NCBI GenBank assembly: GCA_963698495.1 | Contig: CAVORB010000016.1 | Location: forward strand, 62,001 to 126,000 | Origin: CAVORB01 sp963698495 | Lineage (GTDB): Bacteria > Pseudomonadota > Gammaproteobacteria > Chromatiales > Chromatiaceae | Length of the DNA: 64,000 nucleotides | Direction: 5' to 3' | Part shown: piece by piece, positions 25,900 through 35,728 of the stretch | Layout of the letters: each line of letters begins with the position of its first letter | Numbering within the stretch: the first letter of the stretch is position 1 | Notes under the pieces: model-generated | The model's input: only the letters and a program-made list of their open reading frames with translations | Databases searched by the model: none | What the model was told of the DNA's origin: nothing | Position numbers and translations under genes: made by a program

Positions 25900-28800
25900 C
25901 TAACCGAGCTCTTCAGTCCGCGTTGGGACGGCTCCCGCTTGTTCCGCGGACCGCGCGTGCTCGCGCGGCGAGAGCAGCATGTAGAACGCCGGCACCACGT
26001 AGAGGGTGAAGAGGGTGCCGATGCCGAGTCCGCTGGCGATCACCAGCCCGATATGGAAGCGGCTCACGGCGCCGGGGCCGGTGGCGAGCAGGAGCGGGAC
26101 CATGGCCACCACCATGGATACGGTCGTCATCAGGATGGGCCGCAGGCGGATGCGCGAGGCGCGCTCGACGGCCTCTCGCTTGTCGAGCCCCTCGTGGATC
26201 CGCAGCTGATTGGCGAACTCCACGATCAGGATGCCGTTCTTGGCCACCAGCCCGATGAGTGTGATGAGCCCCACCTGGGTGTAGATGTTCACGCTGGCGA
26301 AGCCGAGGGTGAGGAACGCCATGGCGCCGAAGATCGACATGGGCACCGACACCAGGATGATGAAGGGATCGCGCCAGCTTTCGAACTGGGCCGCGAGAAC
26401 CAGGTAGATGATCAGAAGGGACATGAAGAAGGTGATCATCAGGGCGCTGCCCTGCCTGGCGTATTGGCGCGACTCGCCCATGTAGTCCCAGGCGAAGCCT
26501 CGCGGCAACAAGTCCTGTGCCTGCTGCTCGAGGAAGTCCAGCGCCTCGCCCAATGGCACCCCGGGGGCCATGATGCCCTCCACGGTGACGGAGTTGAGCT
26601 GCTGGAACTGGGTGCGCTTGCTGGGCTCCACGCTGTCCTCGAAGCTCACCAGGTTGCCCAGGGCCACAAGCCCGCCGGAGCTGGAGCGCAGGTAGTAGTC
26701 CTCGAGCATCGAGGGGTCGAGCCGCGCCTCCCGGGAGACCTGCGGAATGACCTCGTAGCTGCGCTCCGCGAGACTGAAGCGGTTGACGTAGCCATCTCCC
26801 AGCATCAGCGACAGGCTGCGGCCGATCTCGCGCATGTCGATGCCCAGATCCCCCGCGCGGTCGCGGTCGATCAGGATGTTGGTCTTGGGGCGGCTGAACT
26901 CCACGGACTTGCGCAGGAACAGGAACTTGCCGCTGCCCATGCCGCGGCCGATCAGCTCGCCGGCGAGCTGGTCGAGCTCCTCGTAGCCGGCGTCGGTGGT
27001 GATCACGAACTGCATCGGCAGCCCGCGGCCCGCTCCCGGCAGGCTGGGGCGGGGAAAGGCGGCGACCTGGAGCCCCGCGACCGCGCCCAGCTTGCCCTGC
27101 AGCTCCGGCTGCACCTCCATCTGCGAGCGATCCCGCTCGCTGGTGGATTTCATCTTGAAGCCGCCGAAGGTGACGCTGGAATCGCCGCCAAAGCCCACCA
27201 GCACGAAGCTCTCGTGGTATTCGGGGATGCTCTCGAAGATGTCGATGATCTGATTGGCGTAGACCTGGTTGTACTCCACGGTCGCGGTCTGGGGCGCCCA
27301 CCGCCTGGAAGAACATGATGCTCTGATCCTCCGTCGGGGCCAGCTCCTTCTGCGTGGTGGCGAACATGAACCAGATGCTCGCGAGCACGACCAGCGCGAA
27401 CACCAACATCACCGACGGATAGGCGAGCAGCCCGTGGAGGGAACGTCCGTAACGCCCCGAGAGCCAGTTGAAGAAGCGCTCCACACCCCGTTCGAAACGA
27501 CCGGCGGAGCCCGCCGGGCGCAGAACCATGCCGCTGAGCATGGGAGACAGGGTGAGGGCCACCACCCCGGAGACCAGCACCGCCCCGGCCAGGGAGAATG
27601 CGAATTCGGTGAACAGGGTGCCGACCAGTCCGCCCATGAAACCGATGGGGGCATAGACGGCTACCAGCGTGGTGGTCATGGCGATGATGGGCACGGCCAG
27701 CTCGCGCGCCCCTTTGATCGCTGCATCGAATCGAGTCTCGCCCTTTTCGATGTGGCGGTGGACGTTCTCGACCACCACGATGGCGTCGTCCACCACCAGC
27801 CCGATGGCGAGCACCATGGCAAGCAGGGTGAGCAGGTTGATGGAAAAGCCCATCAGCAGCATCAGGAAGGCCGCGCCGATCAGAGACAGGGGCACAGCCA
27901 CGGCGGGCACCAGGGCGGCGCGGAAGGATCCCAGGCTGAGGAAGATCACCACCAGCACGATCAGCACCGCCTCGGCCAGGGTCTTGAACACCTCATCGAT
28001 CGAGTCGCGAATGAAGACGCTGGCGTCGTAGGGGATGTGCACCTTGAGCCCTTCGGGCAGCTGGGCGCGGAGATCCGGCAGCAGGTCCTGCACCCGCCCG
28101 GCCACCGACAGCGGGTTCTCCCCCGGGGCCTGCTCGATGCCGACGAAGATGGCAGGGATGCCCTTGTAGAGGGTGGTGGTCTCGTAGTCCTTCGCGCCCA
28201 GCTCCACCTCCGCGACGTCGCGCAGGCGCACCAGGGTGCCGTCGGAGATCACCACCAGGTTGCGGAAGTCCTCTACCTCGCTCACGTCAGTGGTCGCGGA
28301 CAGATCGACGGCGAAGTGACGATCCTTGAGCTTACCGACGCCCGCAAGATAGTTGTTGCGGCGCAGGACGTCCTCGACGTCGGTGGCGGTCACTCCCAGC
28401 GCGGCCATGCGCTCCGGGTCAAGCCAAACCCGCATGGCGAAGGTCTTGTTGCCGATGAGCTGGGCCTTGGCCACGCCCGGCACCGCCTGGAGCTGGGGCT
28501 GAACCACGCGCAGCAGGTAGTCGGTGATCTGCGACAGGCTCATGGTCTCGCTGTAGAAGGCCATGTACATGAGCGCGGTGGGATCGCCGGTGGTCGCGTC
28601 GATCACCGGGTCCTGCGCCTCGGCCGGCAGCACGTTGCGCTGGCTTGCCACCTTGGCCTGGATCTCCGCGACCGCAGCCTTCGGGTCGTAGTTCAGCTCC
28701 ATGTGTGCCTCGATGGTCGAGACCCCCTGGACGCTGGTGGAGAACAGATAGTCGATGCCGTCGGCCTCGGCGATCGCCTGCTGCAGCGGCGTGGTGATGA

Positions 28801-28984
28801 AGCTCTTGACCAGGCCGCCGCCGGCGCCGGGGTAACTGGTGGTGACCGTCACCACCGTGTCCCTGGTCTCCGGGTACTGGCGCACCTCGAGGCTGGTGAC
28901 GGCGCGCAGGCCGATGACCAGGATCAGCAGGCTGATCACGCTCGCCAGCACCGGGCGGCGGATGAAGATGTCGGTGAAGGTCAT
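25900..28984 (-). pseudogene. RND efflux permease (MexF/AcrB-like), one-base frameshift
   Basis: This pump starts at 28984 (MTFTDIFIRRPVLASVISLL), the classic N-terminus of the HAE1-type RND family. The first frame runs through TM4 (LAIGLVVDDAIVVVENVHRH) to SIMFFQAVG near 27300. The rest (VEYNQVYANQIIDIFESIPE to the stop at 25900) is in another frame. The switch lies in a run of four G on the forward strand (27291-27294). Removing one base gives continuous GAQTATVEYNQV. The span of 3085 nt is 1028 codons plus one, so the repaired protein would be 1027 residues, the family norm. It overlaps the adaptor gene by 4 nt. The mutation would separate the two RND halves. An assembly error is equally possible. 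Confidence 0.85.
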
Positions 28985-30078
28985 GGCCCGAGCGGCCCCT
29001 TCGCGCTCGGTACCAGCGAGTTGTCGATGGTTACCGCCTGCTCGTTGCGCAGTTTGACCTGACCCGCGATCACCACCCGGTCACCCGCTGCGAGCCCCTC
29101 GACGATCTCGATCCGGCCCTCGCGGACATCGCCCGTGGTGACCTGCCGGCGCTGAACCAGGGTCTGACCGTCCTTCTCCTCGACCAGGAAAACCGAGTCG
29201 CCATAGGGGGCGAAGGTGATGGCCGTGCGCGGCAGGGTGAGTAGACGCTCGCGCGCGGGAAGGATGGTCTCGACCTCGGCGAACATGCCGGGGCGAAGCA
29301 GCCCCTCGGCGTTGTCCAGCGTGGCGCGGACCTTGACCGTGCGGGTCTTCTCCTCCACGCCGGGGTTGATTGCGCTGATCGTGCTCGGGAACTCCCGTCC
29401 CGGGTAGGCCGCTACCGTGACCACGGCCTGCTGGCCCACGTCGATCGCCGGCAGGTGGCGCTCGGGCAGGGCGTAGTCGGCATAAATGGGATCCAGGGCA
29501 TTCAGCGGCACGATCTGCGAGCCCGGCGCCAGGTATTCCCCCAGGTCCGCGATGCGGATGCCAAGCCGGCCGTCGAAGGGAGCGGTGATGCGTTTCTTGG
29601 CGATCAGGGCCTGCTTGGCGGCAACCGCCGCCTCTGCGCCGTCGAGCTCGGCCTTGGCCTCGTCATAGTCGGACTGGGAAGCGGAGCGGTCCTTGATCAG
29701 CTTGGCGAAGCGGCCGAGCTTGACTCGCGCGAGGTCGCGCTGGGCGAGCAGTCCCCCCAGGTCGGCCTGGTCGACGCTGTCGTCGAGCTGGATCAGCAGA
29801 TCCCCCTTGGACACCTCCTGACCGGACTCGAAGTGGATCTCCCGCACCTGGCCCGACACCTCATTGGTGACGAAGATACCCTGCGGCGCGACCAGGCTGC
29901 CGACGGCCGAGAGCCGCGGCTGCCAGTCCTCCTCGGTCACCTCGGCGGCGGCGACGACGGGCGGCGGGGGCGGACCGCCCATGGCCGCCTGCTGCTGCAT
30001 CTGGTAGTGCTTCCAGCCGAAGATGCCGCCGAGGATGGCGCCGAGAAGGAGCAGGACGAGGAGGATACGAAGGAACAT
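28981..30078 (-). CDS. RND efflux periplasmic adaptor subunit (MexE/AcrA-like)
   Basis: This 365-residue membrane-fusion protein has an N-terminal signal anchor (FLRILLVLLLLGAILGGIFG) and a short proline run (GGPPPPPVV). The domains follow in the usual order: lipoyl half (GQVREIHFESGQEVSKGDLL), alpha-hairpin (about 105-160), second lipoyl half (ITAPFDGRLGIRIADLGEYL), beta-barrel and membrane-proximal domain (LPRTAITFAPYGDSVFLVEE). The stop overlaps the permease start (ATGA), so the two are coupled. The start at 30078 is chosen for the membrane helix that follows, although its ribosome site is weak. A start at 30126 is possible. No outer-membrane factor or regulator gene is adjacent. Confidence 0.87.
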   Translation of the reverse strand: MFLRILLVLLLLGAILGGIFGWKHYQMQQQAAMGGPPPPPVVAAAEVTEEDWQPRLSAVGSLVAPQGIFVTNEVSGQVREIHFESGQEVSKGDLLIQLDDSVDQADLGGLLAQRDLARVKLGRFAKLIKDRSASQSDYDEAKAELDGAEAAVAAKQALIAKKRITAPFDGRLGIRIADLGEYLAPGSQIVPLNALDPIYADYALPERHLPAIDVGQQAVVTVAAYPGREFPSTISAINPGVEEKTRTVKVRATLDNAEGLLRPGMFAEVETILPARERLLTLPRTAITFAPYGDSVFLVEEKDGQTLVQRRQVTTGDVREGRIEIVEGLAAGDRVVIAGQVKLRNEQAVTIDNSLVPSAKGPLGP

Positions 30079-30194
30079 GCGTGCGGGTCCGTTGCGGGGG
30101 GGCGAAAGGGACTGGATGGCCGGCATTGTACACGAGCTAGGACCCCCGAAATCGCGCCGAGTGCCTTGCTCGGGCCGACGGCGATGGTCCGGGT

Positions 30195-30929
30195 CTACTC
30201 GCTCTTGAGCTCGCGTACCCACATGGCGGTCGCGCCCGCGACGGCGCTCGGCATGACGATGAAATTCACCACAGGCACCATGGTCAGCCCAGCCGTCGCG
30301 GCGCCGAAGCCGAGACCCAGCAGTCGTCGCCGGCGCAGCCGCGCGCGCATTTCGCGCGCCTTGATCCCATGGTTGCCCATGGGGTAATCGGTGTACTCCA
30401 GGGCGAACATCCAGGCACTGTAGAGAAACCAGAGTACCGGCGCAGCAAGGTTGATGCCCGGGATCAAGAACAGGATCAGGAAGGGAATCGCCCACAGCAG
30501 GGCGTAGAGCAGCTTTCCCAGTTCGTCGATCAGGGTCGGCACGAGCTCGCGCAATGCCCGGTTGAGACCCCCACCCTCACTCAGCGGACGTCCGGTGAGG
30601 TGCAGTTCCACCTTCTCCGCCAGCAGCCCGTTGAAGGGCGCGGCGATCAGGTTGGCCACGAGCGAGAAGCCGTAGAAGACCAGGATCAGGAGCGTGAGGA
30701 CGAACAGCGGCCACAGCAACCACTCCAGCCACTGCAGCCAGCTCGGCACTTTGGATTGCATCCACAGAGTGAAGGACTCGAACGCGGTGATGCCGTACCA
30801 GATGGCGGAGACGAAGACCGCGACATTGATCAGCAGCGGCACGAGCACGAAGCGGCGCAGGCCAGGCGCCATGATCAGGCCCATGCCCTTGATCATGTAG
30901 CTCGCGCCGGAGACGGGGTTGACTGCCAT
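30195..30929 (-). CDS. cysZ: CysZ/EI24-type membrane protein, probable sulfate transporter
   Basis: This 244-residue inner-membrane protein of the EI24/CysZ family mediates sulfate uptake for cysteine synthesis in E. coli. It opens with PVSGASYMIKGMGLIMAPGL and has FVLVPLLINVAVFVSAIWY, IPFLILFLIPGINLAAPVLW and the signature ALEYTDYPMGNHGIKAREMR near residue 185. The start at 30929 gives the family N-terminus. The very long frame upstream is a shadow of the opposite-strand SirB1-like gene. It is divergent from that gene, and no other sulfate assimilation gene is in the window. Confidence 0.85.
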   Translation of the reverse strand: MAVNPVSGASYMIKGMGLIMAPGLRRFVLVPLLINVAVFVSAIWYGITAFESFTLWMQSKVPSWLQWLEWLLWPLFVLTLLILVFYGFSLVANLIAAPFNGLLAEKVELHLTGRPLSEGGGLNRALRELVPTLIDELGKLLYALLWAIPFLILFLIPGINLAAPVLWFLYSAWMFALEYTDYPMGNHGIKAREMRARLRRRRLLGLGFGAATAGLTMVPVVNFIVMPSAVAGATAMWVRELKSE

Positions 30930-31091
30930 GAGAGCTGCCTCGCGTGGGTCGGCCAATTCAGGGCTGATTATACCGGTGCAACTCCCCGCCCGGTCGCGCT
31001 CCGGCGCGTTTCGCGGCACGGCGCGGGACTTGCCCACGCCCGCTTCGCCCCACATCTCCGAAATTCGGCACCCGGCGAAACTGGAGGGACG

Positions 31092-31931
31092 ATGCAGCCC
31101 GCACTTGACCAATTGGCCGCGCTGGCCGAACGGCCCGACACGCGGATCGACCTGCCTCGGGCCGCGCTGCAGATCAGCAGGCTGGTGCGCCCGGACCTGG
31201 ACCCGCGGCGCTATCTCGGACGCCTGGATGCACTCGCGGAGCAGGCCCGGATCATCGTCACCGAGAGCGGGCCGCTGGTGGAACGGGTCGGGGCGCTGAA
31301 CGCCTTTCTGTTCGAGAGGCTGGGGTTCTCGGGCAACGAGGACGATTTCTACGATCCCCGCAACAGCTTCCTCGACCAGGTCCTGGACCGCCGCATCGGC
31401 ATCCCGATCACGCTGAGCCTGGTCTACACGGCGGTCGGGACGCGGGCCGGGCTCCCGCTGCAGGGCGTGGGCTTTCCGGGGCATTTCCTGGTGAAGGCGG
31501 GTCATGGCGCCGGCTCGCTGATGATCGACGTGTTCTCCGGCGGCAGGCTTCTGACCGAGTCGGACCTGAACGCCCGCCTGGACGCGATCTATGGAGCGGG
31601 CGCCTTGAGCGTCCGCGCCAGACCGGCGCTGCTGGGCGCGGCGACCCACCGCGAGATCCTGGTGCGCATGCTTCGCAACCTCAAGTCCATCTACCTGCGC
31701 CGTGAGGAGACCGCCCGGGTGCTGGACATGGTTTCCGCGATTCTGGCCCTGGTTCCCGATCTGCCCGATGAGCTGCGCGACAGGGGGCTGCTCTACCGCG
31801 ATCTTGGCCACGTGCCGGCGGCGCTCGCGGACCTGCGCCGCTTCAGCGCCCTGTCGGACAACGCGAAGGAGATCGCCGAGGTCGCCCTGGTGATCTCCGA
31901 GCTCGAGACCAGGCCGATGCGTCTGCACTGA
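31092..31931 (+). CDS. SirB1-like transglutaminase/TPR family protein
   Basis: This is a 279-residue cytoplasmic protein. The N-terminal transglutaminase-like domain of the SirB1 family contains DFYDPRNSFLDQVLDRRIGI and PLQGVGFPGHFLVKAG with the conserved histidine. The C-terminal part (about 200-270) has TPR-like helices (LYRDLGHVPAALADLRRFSA). The catalytic cysteine of true transglutaminases is not apparent, which is usual for SirB1 proteins. The start at 31092 has CTGGAGGGAC directly upstream. The frame is open much further upstream, but that part lies over the divergent CysZ gene. The biochemical function of the family is not established. Confidence 0.8.
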   Translation: MQPALDQLAALAERPDTRIDLPRAALQISRLVRPDLDPRRYLGRLDALAEQARIIVTESGPLVERVGALNAFLFERLGFSGNEDDFYDPRNSFLDQVLDRRIGIPITLSLVYTAVGTRAGLPLQGVGFPGHFLVKAGHGAGSLMIDVFSGGRLLTESDLNARLDAIYGAGALSVRARPALLGAATHREILVRMLRNLKSIYLRREETARVLDMVSAILALVPDLPDELRDRGLLYRDLGHVPAALADLRRFSALSDNAKEIAEVALVISELETRPMRLH

Positions 31932-32039
31932 GACACCGGCGGCCTCCCGGAGGCTCGACCGTCCCTGGTTTTCCTCCCGTGAGATCCCGCCTATAGTTGT
32001 GCAAATGGTGGGAATCGCTCGTACTCCAGGGTCTTATCC

Positions 32040-32771
32040 ATGCTCCGCCTGCGCCAACTCCTGCTCGTCCGCCCTGTAGCCCCTCGCGGCACGGCGGGCG
32101 CCCTGATCGCGGGGCTGCCGGCTTACCAGGTGGCCTTGTGGCCGGACGGTTGGGAGCTTGACCCCGACGGAGCGGTGACCGTACGCGACACCCACGCCAT
32201 GGCGGAGGCCCGGCGCTGGTACCGGCTGGCGGAGCGCAACCGCGCTCAGGACGACGCCCGGCGGGTGATGGCGATGCATCGGGTGTTCGTTCCCCGCGCC
32301 GTGGTGGACATGGCTGACCGGCGTTTTCCCTCGGAGCAGGTGGCCTCGGTGGCGCTGCAGATGGTGGCGGGGGATTGGATCCGTGATCGCCGGCGCCAGC
32401 TCCTCGCAGCGCCGGAGGGGGCCCTCGAGGCACGTGCGTCGGGGTGGTCGGGCTCGCGGCATGACCCGAAGCTGGTGCCGGATCGTCTGCTGGACCTGTT
32501 GCGCGACCTGATCCGCACCTGCGTCTCCGAGGGCCTGGTTCCCGACGCCGACTACCGCGTCGAAGTGGATGCGAATGACGGATACGGCATCGTTGGGTAC
32601 CGATGCCGGGTGGCGGTGTCCCTGGACCGGTATGCCTGCGGCCGGGTCCGGGAGATGCTGCGGACCGCCTTGGTTCCCTGGAACCGGGCCGTGGTCAGAG
32701 AGGATGCGCCGGTGTCGTTGATCGGGCTCGAGGTGTCCTCGCGTCGCGCGGGGCGATGGCGCCGTGCCTAG
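32040..32771 (+). CDS. Hypothetical protein
   Basis: I do not recognise this 243-residue protein. It has no signal peptide or membrane segment. It is Arg-rich with many Asp and Val residues. Noticeable stretches are AYQVALWPDGWELDPDG near the N-terminus, a basic region (ARRWYRLAERNRAQDDARRV) and DADYRVEVDANDGYGIVGYR in the second half. The codon pattern is clearly coding, with strong third-position GC. It follows the SirB1-like gene by 108 bp and may share its transcript. The small exported protein at 32795 follows after 23 bp. Confidence 0.55.
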   Translation: MLRLRQLLLVRPVAPRGTAGALIAGLPAYQVALWPDGWELDPDGAVTVRDTHAMAEARRWYRLAERNRAQDDARRVMAMHRVFVPRAVVDMADRRFPSEQVASVALQMVAGDWIRDRRRQLLAAPEGALEARASGWSGSRHDPKLVPDRLLDLLRDLIRTCVSEGLVPDADYRVEVDANDGYGIVGYRCRVAVSLDRYACGRVREMLRTALVPWNRAVVREDAPVSLIGLEVSSRRAGRWRRA

Positions 32772-32794
32772 GACCGCTTGGCTGGGAGTAGCAG

Positions 32795-33244
32795 ATGCAT
32801 CTCGTCATACTTTCGTTGCTGTCGATGATTGCCCTGGGTTCGGGCCAGGCGTCTGCTGAGCCGCGCGGTTCCGGGCGAGGCGATACGGCGCGGCATCCGC
32901 AGCACGAGGTCGAGGTGCCTGATCAGGATCAGGACTATCCCCGGCATCAGGACCGGGACCGGGACCTCACCCGCGCCGAGCGGTTGGACCCGGCGGTCCG
33001 CCAGTTCTGGTCGGAGCGCTGCGTGCGGCAGCGCCGCTTCGGCCTGCCCCATACGCGGGACTGCGATAATCCCGCCTATTCCGGCGGCGGCTTTGGGTAT
33101 CCCGTCATGCGTCCCTATGGCGGACATGGACCCCGTCCTGGTCCTTCGCACGGCGGTCCGATCATCATAGAGCGCGACGACCGCCGCGCGGCCTCGCCCC
33201 TGTTCCGCCCGGACACAGGGAATCAGGCTGGTGGACGGTGGTGA
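32795..33244 (+). CDS. Hypothetical exported protein, Asp/Arg/Gly-rich
   Basis: This 149-residue protein has a signal peptide (MHLVILSLLSMIALGSGQAS) and a low-complexity mature part. A DQDQDYPRHQDRDRD segment is followed by two cysteines (RCVRQRRFGLPHTRDCDN) and a Gly/Pro-rich tail. The spacing of the cysteines would allow one disulfide. No family is recognised. It begins 23 bp after the previous unknown gene. Its ribosome site (GGGAGTAGCAG) is weak but usable. Confidence 0.5.
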   Translation: MHLVILSLLSMIALGSGQASAEPRGSGRGDTARHPQHEVEVPDQDQDYPRHQDRDRDLTRAERLDPAVRQFWSERCVRQRRFGLPHTRDCDNPAYSGGGFGYPVMRPYGGHGPRPGPSHGGPIIIERDDRRAASPLFRPDTGNQAGGRW

Positions 33245-33354
33245 CCACGAGTCGGCCGCCGCCTGGCAGTCGTTCCCGATCGCTTGGCGTCTTCGGCAAG
33301 AACGCGCCCCGTCCGTGGTAGATTGCGCCTCCCCTTGCTCTTCGGAGTTGTTTG

Positions 33355-33867
33355 ATGTTGGAACGCTCGATCGAGAAAGTGCTCTTCGCAAGCCGCTGGA
33401 TCCTCGCCCCTGTCTACCTCGGCCTGTCCCTGGCCCTGGTTGCCTTGGGGATCAAGTTCTTTCAGGAGGCGTTTCATGTGCTGAGTCACGTCTGGACCAT
33501 GAAGGAGGCGGACATGGTGCTGACCATTCTCGCCATGATCGATCTGGTCCTGGTGGCCAGCCTGGTCCTGATGGTCATGTTCTCGGGCTACGAGAACTTC
33601 GTCTCCCGCATCGACATCGAGGAGGACACCGAGAAGCTCGGCTGGCTCGGGAAGCTCGATGCCGGCACCCTCAAGCTCAAGGTGGCCGCCTCGATCGTTG
33701 CCATCTCCTCGATCCACCTCCTGCGCGCATTCATGAACGCGCCGCAGATCCCCAACGACAAGCTGATGTGGTACGTCATCATTCATCTGACGTTCGTGGT
33801 CTCAGCGGTGATGATGGGGGTGCTCGACAAGATGTCATTCGAGGCGCATCGGAAGGGCCACGCCTGA
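33355..33867 (+). CDS. YqhA/UPF0114 family inner-membrane protein
   Basis: This 170-residue protein has three or four membrane segments. The UPF0114 marks are clear: LFASRWILAPVYLGLSLALV at the start, then a central MIDLVLVASLVLMVMFSGYENFVSRID and KLKVAASIVAISSIHLLRAF. Its function is unknown. The ATG at 33355 is preferred over the TTG immediately before it. It appears to be transcribed alone. Confidence 0.85.
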   Translation: MLERSIEKVLFASRWILAPVYLGLSLALVALGIKFFQEAFHVLSHVWTMKEADMVLTILAMIDLVLVASLVLMVMFSGYENFVSRIDIEEDTEKLGWLGKLDAGTLKLKVAASIVAISSIHLLRAFMNAPQIPNDKLMWYVIIHLTFVVSAVMMGVLDKMSFEAHRKGHA

Positions 33868-34040
33868 TCTGCCCACGCCCTGCCGCTCGCGGATGGCGGC
33901 AGCGGCTTGACGGCGACAGGGAGCCCGCATAGTCTCGCGAGGTTCGGCCAACGAGCGAATCGGTCCGGGAAGGCCCGCGATCTCGCCGCGTCGGCATTGC
34001 GTCCCCAACCCCGGAATGGCTGCCGCCTCACCCTGAATCC

Positions 34041-35723
34041 GTGTATTCGAAGTATTTCGGTCTCAAGGAGCCGAGTTTCTCCATCACCCCGGACCCCCAG
34101 TACCTGTTCCTCAGCGAGCAGCATCGGGAGGCTTTGGCTCATCTGCTCTTCGGCGCGGGCGAGAGCGGCGGCTTCGTGCTCCTGAGCGGTGAGGTCGGCA
34201 CCGGCAAGACCACCGTGTGCCGCGCCTTCCTGGAACAGCTGCCCGAGGACGTGGACGTCGCTCTCATCCTCAATCCGGCGATGACGGTCACGGAGTTGCT
34301 GCGCGCGGTCTGCGAGGAATTCCGGATCAAGCTCGGCGAGGACGATCGCACGGTCAAGCGGTTGGTGGACCGGCTCAACAGCTACCTGCTGGAGGCCCAC
34401 GCGCGGGGGCGGCGCTCGGTGGTGCTGATCGACGAGGCGCAAAATCTCAAGCCCAGGGTGCTGGAGCAGGTTCGGCTGCTGACCAACCTGGAGACGACCA
34501 AGCAGAAGCTCCTGCAGATCTTCCTCGTCGGCCAGCCCGAGCTGCGCACCCTGCTGCAGAGCGAGGGGCTGCGCCAGCTCAATCAGCGCATCACCGCCCG
34601 CTACCACCTGCGGCCCTTCTCCGCCCGCGAGACCGCCGACTACGTTCGGCACCGGCTGGCGGTGGCTGGTGTCGAGCGGCGCCTTTTCACCCGCGGTGCG
34701 CTGCGTCACATTCATCGCCTCTCCGCCGGCATCCCGCGCCTGATCAACATCCTCTGCGACCGTGCTTTGCTCGGGGCTTGCGTGACCCGCAGCGCGTTCG
34801 TCACGCGGCGCATCGTCGACAAGGCCGCGCATGAGGTGCGCGACGACGTGGCCTGGCCGCGTTACGTTCCCGGTGTCGGCAAGGCGTTGCTTGCCGCCGC
34901 GGTATTGCTCGCGTCGATCGCGGTTGGCTGGGCGGCCCAGGCCTGGCTGTTCGGACAGGATTTGCCGCCTCTGCCGCCCATGATCGCCCGCTGGCTGCCG
35001 GAGGACATGAGGTCCCCGGCGCTGGAGCAGGTGGTGGAGGCAAAGGAAGCGGCAACCCCGATTGCGGCGGCCACGGCCGCGGTCGCCAGTGTCGAGGAGC
35101 CGACGCTGCCCCCGGTGGACATCAGCACGCTGCTCATGGACCGCACCTCGGCCATGCGCGTGCTCTTGCGCCGTTGGGGTGTGGAGCTCGGCGACGTGGC
35201 GGGCACGGACCCCTGCGCGAAACTGGCGACCTTCGGTCTGCGTTGCGAGCAAGGAGTGGGGGATTGGAGTGAGCTTCGCGCCTGCGATCGGCCGGCGCTG
35301 TTGCTGATGTTCGACGAAAGCGGAGTGGAGAATTACCTGGCCCTCGGCGAGCTCGAAGGCGAGCAGGCCACCTTCGACGTCCTCGACGGGAGCCAGCAGG
35401 TCGCGCTGTCGCAGCTCGATCAGGCGTGGGAAGGGGACTATTTGCTCGTCTGGCAGCCGCCCCCCATGGGCAACGGCGTGATCGGCGCCAGCGCCTCGCG
35501 GGATGCCGTGCGCTGGCTGCGTAAGCTGCTGTCCCAGGTTCCCGAACTGGGGGTCAAGGACAGCGGCTCTGGGGTCTTCGATCAGGGCCTGGAGGAGGCG
35601 GTGCGCCTTTTCCAGGAACAGCAGGGGATTGCCGTTGATGGTATCGCCGGCTCACGCACTCTGATACGACTGCACAACGCCGTTGCCATGCCCGGCATAC
35701 CGCGCCTGAGCGCCGAGCCCTGA
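34041..35723 (+). CDS. gspA: ExeA/GspA-like ATPase with C-terminal peptidoglycan-binding domain
   Basis: This 560-residue inner-membrane protein helps pass the type II secretion secretin through the cell wall. An N-terminal AAA domain starts YFGLKEPSFSITPDPQYLFL, with Walker A GEVGTGKTT (about 50-58) and Walker B VVLIDEAQNL (about 130). A transmembrane helix (ALLAAAVLLASIAVGWAAQA) follows near 285-305. The periplasmic part ends in a peptidoglycan-binding domain (GVFDQGLEEAVRLFQEQQGI, DGIAGSRTLIRL). It starts at a GTG with a poor ribosome site. gspB follows after 5 bp, the usual partner. No other type II secretion genes are in the window. Confidence 0.87.
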   Translation: MYSKYFGLKEPSFSITPDPQYLFLSEQHREALAHLLFGAGESGGFVLLSGEVGTGKTTVCRAFLEQLPEDVDVALILNPAMTVTELLRAVCEEFRIKLGEDDRTVKRLVDRLNSYLLEAHARGRRSVVLIDEAQNLKPRVLEQVRLLTNLETTKQKLLQIFLVGQPELRTLLQSEGLRQLNQRITARYHLRPFSARETADYVRHRLAVAGVERRLFTRGALRHIHRLSAGIPRLINILCDRALLGACVTRSAFVTRRIVDKAAHEVRDDVAWPRYVPGVGKALLAAAVLLASIAVGWAAQAWLFGQDLPPLPPMIARWLPEDMRSPALEQVVEAKEAATPIAAATAAVASVEEPTLPPVDISTLLMDRTSAMRVLLRRWGVELGDVAGTDPCAKLATFGLRCEQGVGDWSELRACDRPALLLMFDESGVENYLALGELEGEQATFDVLDGSQQVALSQLDQAWEGDYLLVWQPPPMGNGVIGASASRDAVRWLRKLLSQVPELGVKDSGSGVFDQGLEEAVRLFQEQQGIAVDGIAGSRTLIRLHNAVAMPGIPRLSAEP

Positions 35724-35728
35724 ACGCC

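Noticed and set aside
25813..29062. Long forward ORFs over the frameshifted RND permease
   Set aside because: They are antisense shadows without family motifs. The reverse strand has all RND signatures.
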